DNA from: Pontibacter cellulosilyticus
Lineage (GTDB): Bacteria; Bacteroidota; Bacteroidia; Cytophagales; Hymenobacteraceae
NCBI RefSeq assembly: GCF_014306105.1
Contig: NZ_JACRVF010000005.1
Coordinates: 1 to 64,000 of the forward strand
Reading direction: 5' to 3'
DNA: 64,000 nt
Under the pieces are notes generated by a model, which had not been told where the DNA came from, ran no database searches, and saw nothing but the letters and a program-made list of their open reading frames with translations. Position numbers and translations under genes: made by a program. This document shows positions 1-8,453 of the stretch, piece after piece. Position 1 is the stretch's first letter. Every line of letters starts with the position of its first letter.

Positions 1-1
1 C

Positions 2-991
2 AACAACTCGGTCGACAACAACACCGTCGGCATCACGGCATGGGGCTACGCCAACAACCGCAACGACGTGTCCGTGGCCGAGGCCGCATCCTTCTCGAAC
101 AACACGTTTCTCCCTGCTGGGGCCATTAACCCACAGGTTGAAGCTGATGAATTTAATCTTTGGAACCAAAAGCTACAGCAGAAGGGTATAAAACTTGGTC
201 CTAACGGTACGTCTGGGTCAACAACCACACCACCTGTTGCAACTACTCCGCCGCCTGCACCTAACCAAGCTCCGAGTGTAGCCATAACTGCTCCTACTGC
301 AGATGCTAAATTTGTAGTTGGTAACATAATTACGATTACAGCAAACGCAGCTGATGCTGACGGTACAGTAGCTAAAGTGGAGTTTTTTGTAGGACCTACG
401 AAAATAGGCGAAGCCACAAAAGCACCTTTTACCTATAACTGGACAAATGCTGCTGCTGGTACTTATAGCCTTACTGCCAAAGCTACAGACGACAAGGGAT
501 TATCACAGGTTTCAGCAGCAGTTACAGTAACGGTTTCGCCTGCTAGCACTGCCGCAACAACACCTCCCCCGGCAGGATCAGGAGATGGATCTGCAGGAGG
601 TAGCACTGGCGGTTCTACAGGAGGCAGTACTGGTGGCAGCACTGGCGGTGCAACTGGTGGCAGCACTGGCGGTGCAACTGGTGGATCTACTGGAGGCAGT
701 ACTGCAGACACGACAGGAACTGATATGAACTTTGATTTTGCCACTGTTTATCCTAATCCATTTGAAGATGTGGTTGTATTAGATGTAAGTGCAACGAAGA
801 CAAAACTACAGCAGGTGGTGATGAAGAACCAAACCGGAAAAGTAGTGTATGAAGAGAAAGGTAGCTTAAACTTAATTGGCGATAAATTAGAAATTAATCT
901 TTCTGATATGAAGCTAAAACGTGGTTTATACTTTGTAACCTACACCGATACGCAAGGCAAAACCGAATCTATAAAAGTTATTAAAAACTAA
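2..991 (+). CDS. Secreted protein, left-truncated, Ig-like domain and T9SS type A tail
   Basis: The reading frame is open from the window edge, so the true start lies outside; a GTG at 68 is only an internal codon. The first 35 codons (to about 106) encode an Asn-rich stretch with repeated NN pairs, like the turns of a right-handed beta-helix, which suggests a polysaccharide lyase-type enzyme, but too little is left to name it. About 270-540 encodes a bacterial Ig-like domain that starts with PSVAITAP. About 555-715 encodes a low-complexity Gly/Ser/Thr linker of GGST and GGAT units. The end (about 730-991) is a type A T9SS sorting domain with the FATVYPNPF start and a Lys-rich finish, so the protein is probably exported across the outer membrane and anchored or released at the surface. 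Codon use changes sharply near 106 (see findings). Confidence 0.8.
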   Translation, partial: NNSVDNNTVGITAWGYANNRNDVSVAEAASFSNNTFLPAGAINPQVEADEFNLWNQKLQQKGIKLGPNGTSGSTTTPPVATTPPPAPNQAPSVAITAPTADAKFVVGNIITITANAADADGTVAKVEFFVGPTKIGEATKAPFTYNWTNAAAGTYSLTAKATDDKGLSQVSAAVTVTVSPASTAATTPPPAGSGDGSAGGSTGGSTGGSTGGSTGGATGGSTGGATGGSTGGSTADTTGTDMNFDFATVYPNPFEDVVVLDVSATKTKLQQVVMKNQTGKVVYEEKGSLNLIGDKLEINLSDMKLKRGLYFVTYTDTQGKTESIKVIKN

Positions 992-1054
992 ATCCTATAC
1001 ATGAGAAAAGGGGCCAGATATCTGGCCCCTTTTCTCATGTATAGGATTTAGTTT
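985..1054. terminator. 70-bp perfect palindrome, bidirectional terminator
   Basis: Positions 985-1019 are the exact reverse complement of 1020-1054, with no loop and no mismatch. The core is AAAAGGGGCCAGAT facing ATCTGGCCCCTTTT, so transcripts from either side give a GC stem flanked by A and T runs. It overlaps the stop codon of the left gene (989-991) and ends 5 nt before the stop codon of the convergent gene (1059-1061). A shared terminator is the natural reading. Confidence 0.8.
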
Positions 1055-1058
1055 CTCC

Positions 1059-4000
1059 TTATTGCTTCACTATTACAACCTTTCTGCTTATACTTCTATC
1101 CGGAGAAGTTAGTACGAGGTTGTATAATCCGGAGCTTATCCCTGCATCAGAGTTCAATTTCACCTGAACAACACCTTTGGATGTAGCAACGACCTCTTTC
1201 GAGAAAACTTTTCTGCCAGTCATGTCTGTTAAAGTTAACCTTATAGCCTCACCTGGCATAAGATCTGTAACATAAACACCCATAACGCCATTGTTCGGAT
1301 TCGGATAAATTTCAAAAGTACCCGCAAAATTCTCTTCATCATCTAAGCCTAAAGCATTGCTACCGCAGTAACTTCCGTTACCACTGTTGTAAGTAGAAGC
1401 TACCTCATCAGCAAGCAAGGCTCTGTTGTATACTTTAAGCTCATCCAGGGCTCCTGCATAGTGGTAACCATGATCTAGCTGCATGTAACCCACGTTTACA
1501 GGCGCCTGCCCTTCAAAGCCTTTAGTGTAAAAATAATCTACCTCTTCCAACAGCACACCATCTACATACAGCTTGCTCTTCTGATTGCTGCCGTCACGTA
1601 TGGCTGTAACCTGATGCCATTGTCCGTCTGTCAGGCTAGGGCCACGGTTACCCAAATATATACCAGTATGGTCTACATCCTTCAGCATAAACATTGCCTG
1701 ACCCTGAGGGTTTAATCCTACCCACCAGTGCATTCTGCTGTTAACTGCATTTCTGCCGATAATTACAGAGTTTGTGCTACTTTGAGTGCTGCTCTTCATC
1801 CAGAAACTGATCGTAAAATTCACGTCTTTGTTCCAGTTGAAGTTGGCCACATTTGCAATATTTAGCCCGGTAGAGGTGTTTGAGAACTGCTGTGCCCCGT
1901 TAAATTTACCTGCCGTGTTTTGCGGACAAGTTGCACAGGAAGCAGTTGCAGAAGATGCAAAATCACGATGTTGATTCGTACCTTCAGAATCCAGACCAAA
2001 ATAATGTACTACACCTGGCAAACAGTTTGGAAGGTCTACTTGGGCTGAGCTGCCCACTGTTATACTTATAGGGTTAGATGTTTCAACGTGCCCTTCGTTG
2101 TCATAGGCTTTAGCAGTTATGCTGTAGCTGCCCGCTGATGCTCCAGTCCAGCTATAGTCGTAAGGCGAAGTATAAACTGTACCAATCAGGCTACTGCCCT
2201 GATAATACTCTACTTTATTCCAAACTCTGCTAGCGTCCGCAAAGCTAACTTTAAGCGGAATTTGTGCGCCTAGCGCAAAGGTGCTGTTATTAGCCGGAGA
2301 GCTTAAATTTACCGACTTTACCACAGTTCCATTGCAATCCGGATACAGATCAACATAGTCTGTAGAGGATAAGCCACCCGCATCGGTTACCTTCAGGTTT
2401 ATTCTGTAAAAGTATATTTCGCTATCGCAGCCTATTGGGGTAATAGTTGTGGTTGTTTCTTTCTTGTTATCTATAGGCTCAGGGTGAATGTGCGTGTTAT
2501 GGTGTAGCACTGTTTGCCACTCATAAGTCAGTTGACTGTCATTGTGCTCATTATCTGTAACAGTTGCACGCAGGTTATAAACTGTTTTATCTGCCAAAGG
2601 ATATTTTGTACCCTCGGCTGGACTAGTGATGTTTACAACCGGTGGTGTATTGTTAACCGAAACTTTGAGCGTTGCAGTTGAGCTTAAACCGCCTGCATCG
2701 GTTACTTTTAAAGTAACAGTAAACTGCTGCCCAACTTGTGTAGCGTTAAAGGTGTGTGTTGGATTCGCAGCAGTCGATTTAGCAGACCCATCGCCAAAAT
2801 CCCACTCATAGGTTAGCGCCTGCCCCTCTGCATCTGTAGATTTCGCACTGCTGAACTGGATTGTCAGCGGACTTGTACCGAAAAGCTTATCTGCCTCGGC
2901 TACTGCTTTTGGTGGGGTATTGCCACTATAGTAAGATACTTTCTTTATCTGTGTTGCGTAGTTGATATAGTATAAACCTCCTGTTACAGGGTTAGTGGTA
3001 ATTGCAACCACATTGGCATTTGAGTTTATAAAATTTCTGACTGCGGTCGGATCATCGCTTGTGTTAAAAGAGGCATTGCGAATCCAGCCTGCACCGTAGT
3101 CACCAAAGAAGTAGGTGTTTTTATACTCTGCCGGAAAATCATCGCCTGTGTACCAAACGCCGCCTGTAGAAGAACTGCCATAGAACTGCGGACCTGTTAC
3201 AGGCGAACCCGCTGATCCAATTTTGACTGCGACTGGGTTCTCTCCATCGAATGATCCGGTGCGTGCATTAGCAGCTGGTTCTACTCCGTCTTTTACAATA
3301 TCGTTCACCCAGTCAATGGCTGGACGAGAATGAACAAAGGTTGGGATGCTGCTAGGGATTGGGGTATCCCATTTACAAGGGTTTCCGAAGTATGGTGCTT
3401 CTGTTTTTTTAGGTTGCACTAACAGGAACTGAAAGTTGATGAACTGCTGCGTACAGTTGCCCTGTCCATAAAGCGGATTTGGAGCCAGCGGATTGGCAGT
3501 ACCAGTGTTTAAATAGTATAGCTGTCCTTCCAGTCCTTCATACATAGGCCAGCCAAAGTTCATACCCTTTTTGGTTACAACATTTACCTCTTCCCAATCT
3601 TGCCAACCGGAGTCACCTACATAAAGTACTCCCGGAAAATCAGCACTGCCTGTTCCGGGACGTAGTGTGAACCGGAACGGATTGCGAAGGCCCAAGGCCC
3701 ATACTTTGGATTGATGTGCATTTGGGTTAGATGAATTGTAAAACGGGTTAGAAGGCAGGCCGCTGCCCGTATTAGGATCAATACGAAGAATTTTACCGTT
3801 CAGCGACTGTATCTGCTGTGCTTTATAGGCTCCTACATCCTCTCCGGCAGTTATTATGCCGTCCTGAAGTGCTTGAGGCACATACGTGTCGTTGGGCTGG
3901 CTTGGATCATAGCCTCTGTCAAGCCAGCCGGCAGTAGCGCCATCGCCGGTAGAGACCAACAGTGAGCCATCCTCTCCGAATATCAAAGAACCTATTCCGT

Positions 4001-4601
4001 GAGACTCATATAAAACAGGAACACCAGTGGAGAGCGTTTCACCTAGTAAAATTTTGCGGGTACTTAGGTCTGCAACTTTTTTATTGGGGGCGGTATAGCG
4101 GGTTAAACGGCCAATGGTTGCATCGAAGTACTCATTGGTAGTAGGGTTGTAGCTACCTTTGCCAAAATTCATGAGATGATGACGATCAACTACATACAGC
4201 AAATAAAAATGACCATTGCTCTCGAAATTGGGATCTAGGGCAAATCCTAACAATCCGTGGTCGCCCCAGTTTCCTACCTCCTGGCTGATATCAATAAGCG
4301 GAGTAGGCAGCTTTTGTCCATTTTCTACAATCCATACTTTACCGGCTTTCTCCCAAACATACATGCTGTTGCCGTCTTTAGAGAAGGCAAGTCCAACGGC
4401 AGCTTCCCAATTATCGCCAATTTGTTCTTCTACAAAGCCACTTGGCTGTGCAAAGGATATACGCCCACATAAAGCAAAACAAATGATCAGAAAAGAACTT
4501 CTGAACAAAGTATAAGTTCGACTAGACTTAAAATATGTAAGGGCACAATGTAGGTTAAAGAGCGACGCAGTTTTGCCCCACACTTTGTATAAATACATCA
4601 T
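1059..4601 (-). CDS. PQQ-dependent sugar dehydrogenase-like protein with PKD, Ig-like and LamG domains, T9SS type A
   Basis: 1180 residues. The start is ATG ATG at 4601. A hydrophobic segment ending SFAQ near residue 52 fits a signal peptide after a long N-region. Residues about 55-570 resemble glucose/sorbosone dehydrogenases: a six-bladed propeller with motifs such as DHGLLGFALDP, GLRNPFRF and GDSGWQDWEEVN. This is followed by a PKD domain with YEWDFGDG (about 575-660), two Ig-like domains (about 665-880), a LamG/concanavalin-like domain (about 885-1095) and a T9SS type A tail starting IYPNPN. The likely role is a surface or secreted oxidoreductase or carbohydrate-binding protein; the substrate cannot be read from sequence. 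The LamG module closely resembles the two in the upstream same-strand gene at 4816-7143. It is convergent with the gene to its left. Confidence 0.85.
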   Translation of the reverse strand: MMYLYKVWGKTASLFNLHCALTYFKSSRTYTLFRSSFLIICFALCGRISFAQPSGFVEEQIGDNWEAAVGLAFSKDGNSMYVWEKAGKVWIVENGQKLPTPLIDISQEVGNWGDHGLLGFALDPNFESNGHFYLLYVVDRHHLMNFGKGSYNPTTNEYFDATIGRLTRYTAPNKKVADLSTRKILLGETLSTGVPVLYESHGIGSLIFGEDGSLLVSTGDGATAGWLDRGYDPSQPNDTYVPQALQDGIITAGEDVGAYKAQQIQSLNGKILRIDPNTGSGLPSNPFYNSSNPNAHQSKVWALGLRNPFRFTLRPGTGSADFPGVLYVGDSGWQDWEEVNVVTKKGMNFGWPMYEGLEGQLYYLNTGTANPLAPNPLYGQGNCTQQFINFQFLLVQPKKTEAPYFGNPCKWDTPIPSSIPTFVHSRPAIDWVNDIVKDGVEPAANARTGSFDGENPVAVKIGSAGSPVTGPQFYGSSSTGGVWYTGDDFPAEYKNTYFFGDYGAGWIRNASFNTSDDPTAVRNFINSNANVVAITTNPVTGGLYYINYATQIKKVSYYSGNTPPKAVAEADKLFGTSPLTIQFSSAKSTDAEGQALTYEWDFGDGSAKSTAANPTHTFNATQVGQQFTVTLKVTDAGGLSSTATLKVSVNNTPPVVNITSPAEGTKYPLADKTVYNLRATVTDNEHNDSQLTYEWQTVLHHNTHIHPEPIDNKKETTTTITPIGCDSEIYFYRINLKVTDAGGLSSTDYVDLYPDCNGTVVKSVNLSSPANNSTFALGAQIPLKVSFADASRVWNKVEYYQGSSLIGTVYTSPYDYSWTGASAGSYSITAKAYDNEGHVETSNPISITVGSSAQVDLPNCLPGVVHYFGLDSEGTNQHRDFASSATASCATCPQNTAGKFNGAQQFSNTSTGLNIANVANFNWNKDVNFTISFWMKSSTQSSTNSVIIGRNAVNSRMHWWVGLNPQGQAMFMLKDVDHTGIYLGNRGPSLTDGQWHQVTAIRDGSNQKSKLYVDGVLLEEVDYFYTKGFEGQAPVNVGYMQLDHGYHYAGALDELKVYNRALLADEVASTYNSGNGSYCGSNALGLDDEENFAGTFEIYPNPNNGVMGVYVTDLMPGEAIRLTLTDMTGRKVFSKEVVATSKGVVQVKLNSDAGISSGLYNLVLTSPDRSISRKVVIVKQ

Positions 4602-4815
4602 ATTTTAAAATTAAAGGTTATTGGCACACTGAGGCGGCCTGAATAAAGATCATAGAATTTGAAGAATGACAGTGATATGAATTACTGATCACATTGGAGT
4701 ATACCTATTATTTTATATTAATCTTACGCTATTGCCCAGCGCTTGTTATATAAAAAATTCATAAATCAATAGCACGATTAGCATAGGCCATTGCCTTACA
4801 ATGTCCCTGTTAAGG

Positions 4816-7143
4816 TTATCTTGCTATAACGAGTTTCCTGCTAATTATCTTCTTATCGCTTACCACAGAAACGTTGTATATCCCTGACGTGAAGTTGTCT
4901 GAAACTGGAATTGTGAACTTAAGGCTACCGTCTGATTGAACAACTATAACTTCCTGGGCCAATGTTCTTCCTCTTGCATCCGAAATAACTATTTTAACCT
5001 CTTCATCTTTTGGCATATTGCCGATCTCAACAGCTACCTCCTCATTTACTGTAGCTGGGTTGGGATAAAGTATAAAAGTGGATGAAGTCAGCCCTCCGTA
5101 CTGTATCACAACAATGTTAGAGTAGATAAAGGCGCCATTCATCTTGTTGATCTTTAATCGATAGTATGACTTATCGGGCAGTGGGTTTGGATCGATATGT
5201 TCGTAATCTACACGTATGTTGCTATTTCCGGCAGCCTGCACCTCACCTATCTTCTCAAAGAACTCTCCGTTTTCAGAACGCTCTATTTCATAATTCTTCA
5301 TGTCAGCCTCAGCAGCAGTTGCCCAATCCAAATATACGCTGCCGTTACTGTACTCGCCGGTAAAGCTGATAAGTTCAGTAATTGCGTCATACACCTTCTG
5401 GTATCTGCTTTGTATCTCATCAGGTGTGAGCACGCGGCCAAACAGTTTTACTTCGTCCAGGTCACCTTCGTAATGATACCCCTGCCCGGATTCAATATAC
5501 CCCATAGTTACTGGAGATACACTTTCGAAGCCATATCTGTGGTTAAAAGAGCCAGAAGCACGTTGCTGACCATCTACATACAACAGTGTGTTACCTGAAG
5601 CCCCGTCTCTAACAGCCACTATTTGGTGCCATTTACCATCATTCAGCACAGGTCCGCTGTTGCCCACATAAGCTCCTTCATACATGAAATCAAGCATCTG
5701 AAAACCAGCCTGCCCATTGTTGTCTACGCCAACCCACCAGTGCACATTAGACTCCCGAGCGTTTCTGCCCAGCAGCACTCTGTTACCGGATGTACTTGCT
5801 GTAGTACGCATCCAAAGCTCAATGCTGAAACTGGCGCCTGGTGCCCAATTAAAATTCCGCCCTTCGTCTACGATCAATCTATCGTCTTTTCCGTCGAAAT
5901 GCTGGGCACCCGACACTGCTCCTTTCACTGGCTTTGGCTTATAATCGCCTTCAGTTGCAGCATCATATGGTGTGTAGAAATCTTTATAGCGAAGGCCGCT
6001 TGTCTCGTTCAGCATCCAATGATGCACCAGCCCGGCAGCCTCTCCGATATCTTTTTTAACCTCGATCTTGAATGATTGCGTTGCCTCTCCACTGCCATTA
6101 ACAGCTTTTACAGTAACATCAAAAGTACCTGTAGCACTTGGTATCCAGCGGATTTCGCCGGTAGTGGCGTTTATACTTAAACCGGCAGGGCCTGACACTA
6201 TGCTGTATGTTGGTGCAGGCTTACCTGTAGCATTTACATCGTAGATGTAGTTTTGGCCGACAACACTAAATGTAATAGGCTCGGAAACTATACTTGGTTT
6301 TACCAGTTCCGGACCGCAGTAGTTGCCCATGCCGTTGTTGTAGCGGTTGCGCACTTCCGGCTCCTCCAGAGCGCGGTTATACACCATCAATTCATCGAGC
6401 TTACCATTGTAACGGTACTGGTTGTCCAAGTTCAGGTAGCCGATATTTACAGGGGATATGCTTTCAAAATTATCATTGTAGTCAAACTCAAAATTGCCAA
6501 CAGCATAGCCATCTACATATAACTTATTACGCCGCACACGGCCATCCCGCACTACCACAATGTGGTGCCACTTGCCATCGTTTACCTTAACTCCGTCATG
6601 TCCCATGATAAAGCCGTTGCGCTGCCTGTCGCGGAGCTCAAACACAGCGTATCCATTCACATCTACACCAATCCACCAAATCATGCGGGAGTCGGTTGCG
6701 TTGCGGCCAATCATTACGCGGCTTGTAGCTGCACTGCCTGTTACCTGCATCCATAACTCAATTGTAAAGTCGCTGTTCGGCCCCCACTCAAAATTGGAAA
6801 CGGAGCTCAGGTTAAGGCCATCGTCTTTCCCATCGAACTGCTGTGCCCCTGCAAAAAGCCCTGCTGCCGGGCTTGGACAATTAGAACAATCTGCTGTGGT
6901 AGCAGAAATATAATCTTTGTAAGCTATGGTACTGGCTGTTTCATCGAAACCAAAATAATGCACCAAACCGGCAGGACATTGCCCTAAAGTTTGCGCTACA
7001 GCCAATCCACTGCTAAAGAAAAGTGCAGAAAGTATAAAGAAGGTTACGGTAAGGGTGAAGGCGAATGAATTTGTAAGCGCATAAGCGCTACTCGCATTGC
7101 TATACTTGTTACCCTGTTTGAATGCACTGTACTTGTATATCAT
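4816..7143 (-). CDS. Double LamG domain protein, T9SS type A
   Basis: 775 residues, ATG start at 7143. A signal peptide with hydrophobic core ends at LAVAQ near residue 51. Domain order: LamG/concanavalin A-like (about 55-275), a putative Ig domain of the He_PIG type (about 280-365), a second LamG (about 370-585), an FN3-like region with YEIERSENG and YYRLK motifs (about 590-690) and a T9SS type A tail starting ILYPNPA (about 695-775). There is no enzymatic domain, so a glycan-binding or adhesive surface role is inferred. Both LamG units share the VHYFG/VHHW, FDGKDD, R-x-x-W-WIG/VG and GYLNLD/GYIESG landmarks with the LamG of the neighbouring gene, pointing to module duplication. Confidence 0.85.
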   Translation of the reverse strand: MIYKYSAFKQGNKYSNASSAYALTNSFAFTLTVTFFILSALFFSSGLAVAQTLGQCPAGLVHYFGFDETASTIAYKDYISATTADCSNCPSPAAGLFAGAQQFDGKDDGLNLSSVSNFEWGPNSDFTIELWMQVTGSAATSRVMIGRNATDSRMIWWIGVDVNGYAVFELRDRQRNGFIMGHDGVKVNDGKWHHIVVVRDGRVRRNKLYVDGYAVGNFEFDYNDNFESISPVNIGYLNLDNQYRYNGKLDELMVYNRALEEPEVRNRYNNGMGNYCGPELVKPSIVSEPITFSVVGQNYIYDVNATGKPAPTYSIVSGPAGLSINATTGEIRWIPSATGTFDVTVKAVNGSGEATQSFKIEVKKDIGEAAGLVHHWMLNETSGLRYKDFYTPYDAATEGDYKPKPVKGAVSGAQHFDGKDDRLIVDEGRNFNWAPGASFSIELWMRTTASTSGNRVLLGRNARESNVHWWVGVDNNGQAGFQMLDFMYEGAYVGNSGPVLNDGKWHQIVAVRDGASGNTLLYVDGQQRASGSFNHRYGFESVSPVTMGYIESGQGYHYEGDLDEVKLFGRVLTPDEIQSRYQKVYDAITELISFTGEYSNGSVYLDWATAAEADMKNYEIERSENGEFFEKIGEVQAAGNSNIRVDYEHIDPNPLPDKSYYRLKINKMNGAFIYSNIVVIQYGGLTSSTFILYPNPATVNEEVAVEIGNMPKDEEVKIVISDARGRTLAQEVIVVQSDGSLKFTIPVSDNFTSGIYNVSVVSDKKIISRKLVIAR

Positions 7144-7451
7144 GGGTAAAAGAGATCTAATTGAAGTATGAAATCAGCGGGCGTTTTAAGAAAAGCCACG
7201 TTAGCAAGAATAGAAAAACAACGTTAGGCCAGAAACGCATTAAGTAAGAAGCACTTATCTTCAAACTCAGCTGAATTAAATTATTAGAATTTAGTTATAT
7301 TACGTTGATTCAATTGGTTGGTTTTGTGCCTGCGAAGAAAGAAAGTTAACAGCTTGCTTACTTTGTTTTCGCTACTATCATTTTATAATAACACCCAGAT
7401 TTTCAGCGTTAATATCTCTTCAGGCAACTTAATTTTATGATCTTAACCAGC
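7144..7451. other. Intergenic region without a gene
   Basis: This is a 308-nt AT-rich stretch between two minus-strand genes. It should carry the promoter of the double-LamG gene (start 7143). I searched for TAnnTTTG on the minus strand and found no match, and I see no strong hairpin or ORF. Confidence 0.5.
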
Positions 7452-8447
7452 CTACCAGAGCAAGATTTGCTTCCTAGTATCGATGTTATTTAATTTCCTC
7501 AGGTTGTAGCTAAGTGCAATTTCGTTTGTGGCTTTGTTTATATAGCGCGCCTCTTTTACCGGCGATTCATATGCATAGTGTATACTTAGCTGGTTTAGCC
7601 TAATGCCTCCAGTCAGGTGGTAAGCTTTGTCGTTTCTGTAGCCACCACCTACCCAGAACATATTATTGTAAACCGCCTTTAACTGACCTTCTATAGTGCC
7701 TGCATAATTTTTGTCGTACTGGTAGATGCCATTTACGGTGAGGCCCAGCATACCAATAAGATGGGTACGGTAACCGGCCTGCGCTATGTGCTTTTGGGTG
7801 TAGAAGTCTTGCAGAAAATCGTCGCCGGTTGTAACTAACTTACCTTTCGTAATGTCCTGCATGGCGTACCCCACATAAAAATTGGCCGCCGACAGGGACA
7901 AGCCGAGGTTTAGATCTACTTTGCCGATGTGGTTGTTTTGCCCGAGCAGGTTAGCGTACCGAGGATCATTCTCCTGGTCCACGGTCAGGCTGTTGCCATC
8001 GAGTTGCTGGCTGTGGTAGGTAAGTGCCGTGCCCCACCGCATACTCAGCTTCTCTGACAGCCTTACCCCAGAGCCGTAGCTTAAGAAAAGTTGTGTTTCT
8101 TTGGAAGGCCCAAAACGGTCGTGGAGCACAGATAAACCTACAGCGTGCTTTGCACTTATACTTTTAAAGTAGTCTCCGTTGTCCTGGTTTCCGAAGTTGT
8201 ACCCTTTATCTTTACCAAAGGATTTAACATCCAGTTCTGCAGTGGCAAGTATGGTTTTGGGTGCATCTTCAAATCCGGTCCACTGGTTACGGTAAAGCGT
8301 TTTTACACCAGCCCCCTCAAAACCGGTTAGCGACGGGTTATAGTAATGCTGAAACTGCGAGAAGTTAGCCAACTGCTTTCTACTCTGTGCAGTGGAGCAA
8401 AAAGCCAGCATCAACAAACAGCAGGTTACAAGTATAGTTCTTTGCAT
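7452..8447 (-). CDS. PorP/SprF family type IX secretion outer-membrane protein
   Basis: 331 residues, ATG start at 8447, with a short lipoprotein-like or signal N-terminus (LLMLAFCSTAQ). The N-terminal motif FSQFQHYYNPSLTGFEG followed by RNQWTGFEDAPKT is the hallmark of the PorP/SprF family, outer-membrane beta-barrels that work with specific T9SS cargo. Alternating hydrophobic and aromatic strands continue to the end. The start lies only 6 nt after the stop codon of the upstream type B cargo gene, so the two are almost certainly co-transcribed. In known systems (SprB/SprF in Flavobacterium) such a partner is needed for export or surface retention of the neighbouring type B cargo. A second such pair lies at 26705-35011. 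Confidence 0.9.
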   Translation of the reverse strand: MQRTILVTCCLLMLAFCSTAQSRKQLANFSQFQHYYNPSLTGFEGAGVKTLYRNQWTGFEDAPKTILATAELDVKSFGKDKGYNFGNQDNGDYFKSISAKHAVGLSVLHDRFGPSKETQLFLSYGSGVRLSEKLSMRWGTALTYHSQQLDGNSLTVDQENDPRYANLLGQNNHIGKVDLNLGLSLSAANFYVGYAMQDITKGKLVTTGDDFLQDFYTQKHIAQAGYRTHLIGMLGLTVNGIYQYDKNYAGTIEGQLKAVYNNMFWVGGGYRNDKAYHLTGGIRLNQLSIHYAYESPVKEARYINKATNEIALSYNLRKLNNIDTRKQILLW

Positions 8448-8453
8448 AATTGT

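Noticed and set aside
600..710. GGN-AGT-like short tandem repeats considered as a phase-variable tract
   Set aside because: The units are 12 nt or in-frame multiples of 3, so length changes would not shift the frame; it is a linker.
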